Of a stretch of DNA of 64,000 nucleotides, positions 63,082 to 64,000 are shown in pieces. Source of the stretch: Arthrospira sp. PCC 9108 (GTDB taxonomy: Bacteria; Cyanobacteriota; Cyanobacteriia; Cyanobacteriales; Microcoleaceae); contig CP066886.1 of NCBI GenBank assembly GCA_016745315.1, forward strand, positions 6,262,501 to 6,326,500. Direction: 5' to 3'. Position 1 is the first letter of the stretch; the number at the start of each line of letters is the position of its first letter. The translations under genes and the position numbers were made by a program. Below the pieces are notes generated by a model. It ran no database searches. It saw nothing but the letters and a program-made list of their open reading frames with translations, and was not told the origin of the DNA.

Positions 63082-64000
63082 GTGCGATACGTTCAGGCAT
63101 GAAATAGGGTTGAGATACCTGAAATAACCGCCTGGTAGAGACTTCATGCCCCTGGGTGAATATAAGGAACGCACTCCTGACCATCTCTATAACTGTTTAT
63201 ATGTCCCAACGTTCGGTATAGAGATATACCAAACAAGGCAGGGAACCCAAGGTCAAAATGAACTAACTTATACAAATTCCTCATAGGAAGCCCAGAAATG
63301 GATAAGTAAAAGTTAGGAAATCAGGGTAACGGCGATAGCCACCCCCAATTTCAGGAATCACAACCCTGGGACTGAAGCGGGGAACGGAAGGCTCCGAGGT
63401 GTAACCTAACACCAGAAACGAGACCACTGCCAACCATCCATGATTAGGGAAACCGAATGTCTGGCTTGAACCATCGTAATAATTGGGTAGCGAAATAGGT
63501 TGATACGCTGCGCTCAAAAGAGCAAGGGGAAAAGTAGGGGCTTTTATTTACTACCTACACAGACCTTTAAAAGTACCCCGGTGGATAAGACAAATCTAAA
63601 GATGGAATGCCCATATAAATGGAACGTTTTAACCCCTTCTAGGCTCTGACAATCTGGTCGAGAAAGTCAGTAGTGAAAGTGTAAGCGCAAGCCTATTAGG
63701 GGATGAGATGTGACCAAAAGCCAATGCCCGACTGTAATGGTAGGGATATGCTAACAGGTCACGGTTTGATTGTAAAGAAATAGAGCCTAGTAGGTGTACA
63801 AATGGCGATAGCGAGTTTAAAGAAAGGGTTTGGGAAACCAAAACCAATCAAGACTACGAGCAACGCATGGAAGGCAATCCCATGGACTAAGGTTCAACGG
63901 AAAGTTTTCAAGCTCCAAAAGAGTATATTTCAAGCAGCTAAATCGGGACAAAATGCTAAGGCACGAAGGTTGCAACGTCTATTGGTGAAATCATATTATG
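63082..64000 (+). mobile_element. Group II intron, 5' part (runs out of the window)
   Basis: The sequence begins with GTGCGATACG (63082), the conserved 5' end of bacterial group II introns, and is followed by about 700 bases of folded RNA (domain I and onward) without long frames, then the start of a reverse transcriptase gene at 63802. The intron sits in intergenic DNA 35 bp after the kinase gene. Its 3' end, and so the maturase core and exon junction, is beyond the window. Confidence 0.85.
63802..64000 (+). CDS. Group II intron reverse transcriptase/maturase, 5' part
   Basis: The frame starts at ATG 63802 (in-frame stop TAG at 63781 upstream) and is open to the window edge, 66 codons visible. 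It reads MAIASLKKGF, then WTKVQRKVFKLQKSIFQA and RRLQRLLVKSYY, the N-terminal region typical of bacterial intron-encoded proteins, which help splicing and retro-homing. The reverse transcriptase core lies to the right. Earlier short minus-strand frames in this intron (63281-63847) are RNA-structure artefacts and are not called. Confidence 0.85.
   Translation, partial: MAIASLKKGFGKPKPIKTTSNAWKAIPWTKVQRKVFKLQKSIFQAAKSGQNAKARRLQRLLVKSYY

Noticed and set aside
63281..63847. Minus-strand frames within the group II intron
   Set aside because: They arise from the folded intron RNA and not from genes.

Overview
The window is chromosomal DNA of a cyanobacterium. HIP1 octamers (GCGATCGC) are scattered across genes and spacers, and the gene set includes CyanoQ (PsbQ), CP12, a class III PHA synthase, an UrtABCDE urea importer, a DUF3177 protein and a Ser/Thr kinase with WD40 repeats. 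Heavy repeat content, IS630 and IS200/IS605-type elements and a group II intron suggest a filamentous Oscillatoriales species of the Arthrospira/Limnospira kind. That genus guess is inference.

Layout. 1-5.1 kb: end of an unknown gene, an exported unknown, a di-haem cytochrome c peroxidase, small exported or membrane unknowns, and a first cluster of a palindromic intergenic repeat. 5.6-7.5 kb: pyruvate kinase and tRNA-Thr(CGU). 7.5-12.3 kb: accessory stretch with a large inverted repeat, a broken IS630 copy nested inside an older IS630 relic, and a 2.6-kb array of about 21 copies of the same repeat in the opposite orientation. 12.3-18 kb: small hydrophobic protein and a polyhydroxyalkanoate cluster (two phasin-like proteins, an SGNH hydrolase, PhaC, PhaE). 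18-28 kb: patatin, vWA protein, FtsH, a GH13 amylase homologue lacking its acid/base Glu, a long coiled-coil protein and an orphan TRAP permease. 28.8-34 kb: urtABCDE. 34-41 kb: DAO-family oxidase, CyanoQ, SDR, a frameshifted FIST protein, CP12 and conserved unknowns. 41-45 kb: a five-gene minus-strand operon of unknown function with two paralogous coiled-coil proteins. 45-47.3 kb: a TnpB element with a frameshift, then an XRE/ImmA pair. 47-53 kb: frameshifted O-antigen-ligase-like gene, MAPEG protein, decayed GGDEF gene, MocR regulator. 53-57 kb: 5-oxoprolinase split by a frameshift. 57-64 kb: homoserine kinase, cupin, redoxin, vWA protein, WD40 kinase, and the 5' part of a group II intron running off the right edge.

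Joint function. PhaC, PhaE and two phasins form a carbon-storage module. UrtABCDE imports urea under nitrogen limitation. CP12 and CyanoQ tie the region to the Calvin cycle and photosystem II. Four otherwise well-conserved genes (FIST, tnpB, O-antigen ligase, oxoprolinase) are each broken by what looks like one missing base in a short run of identical bases, so either the assembly has homopolymer errors or these genes decay at such runs.
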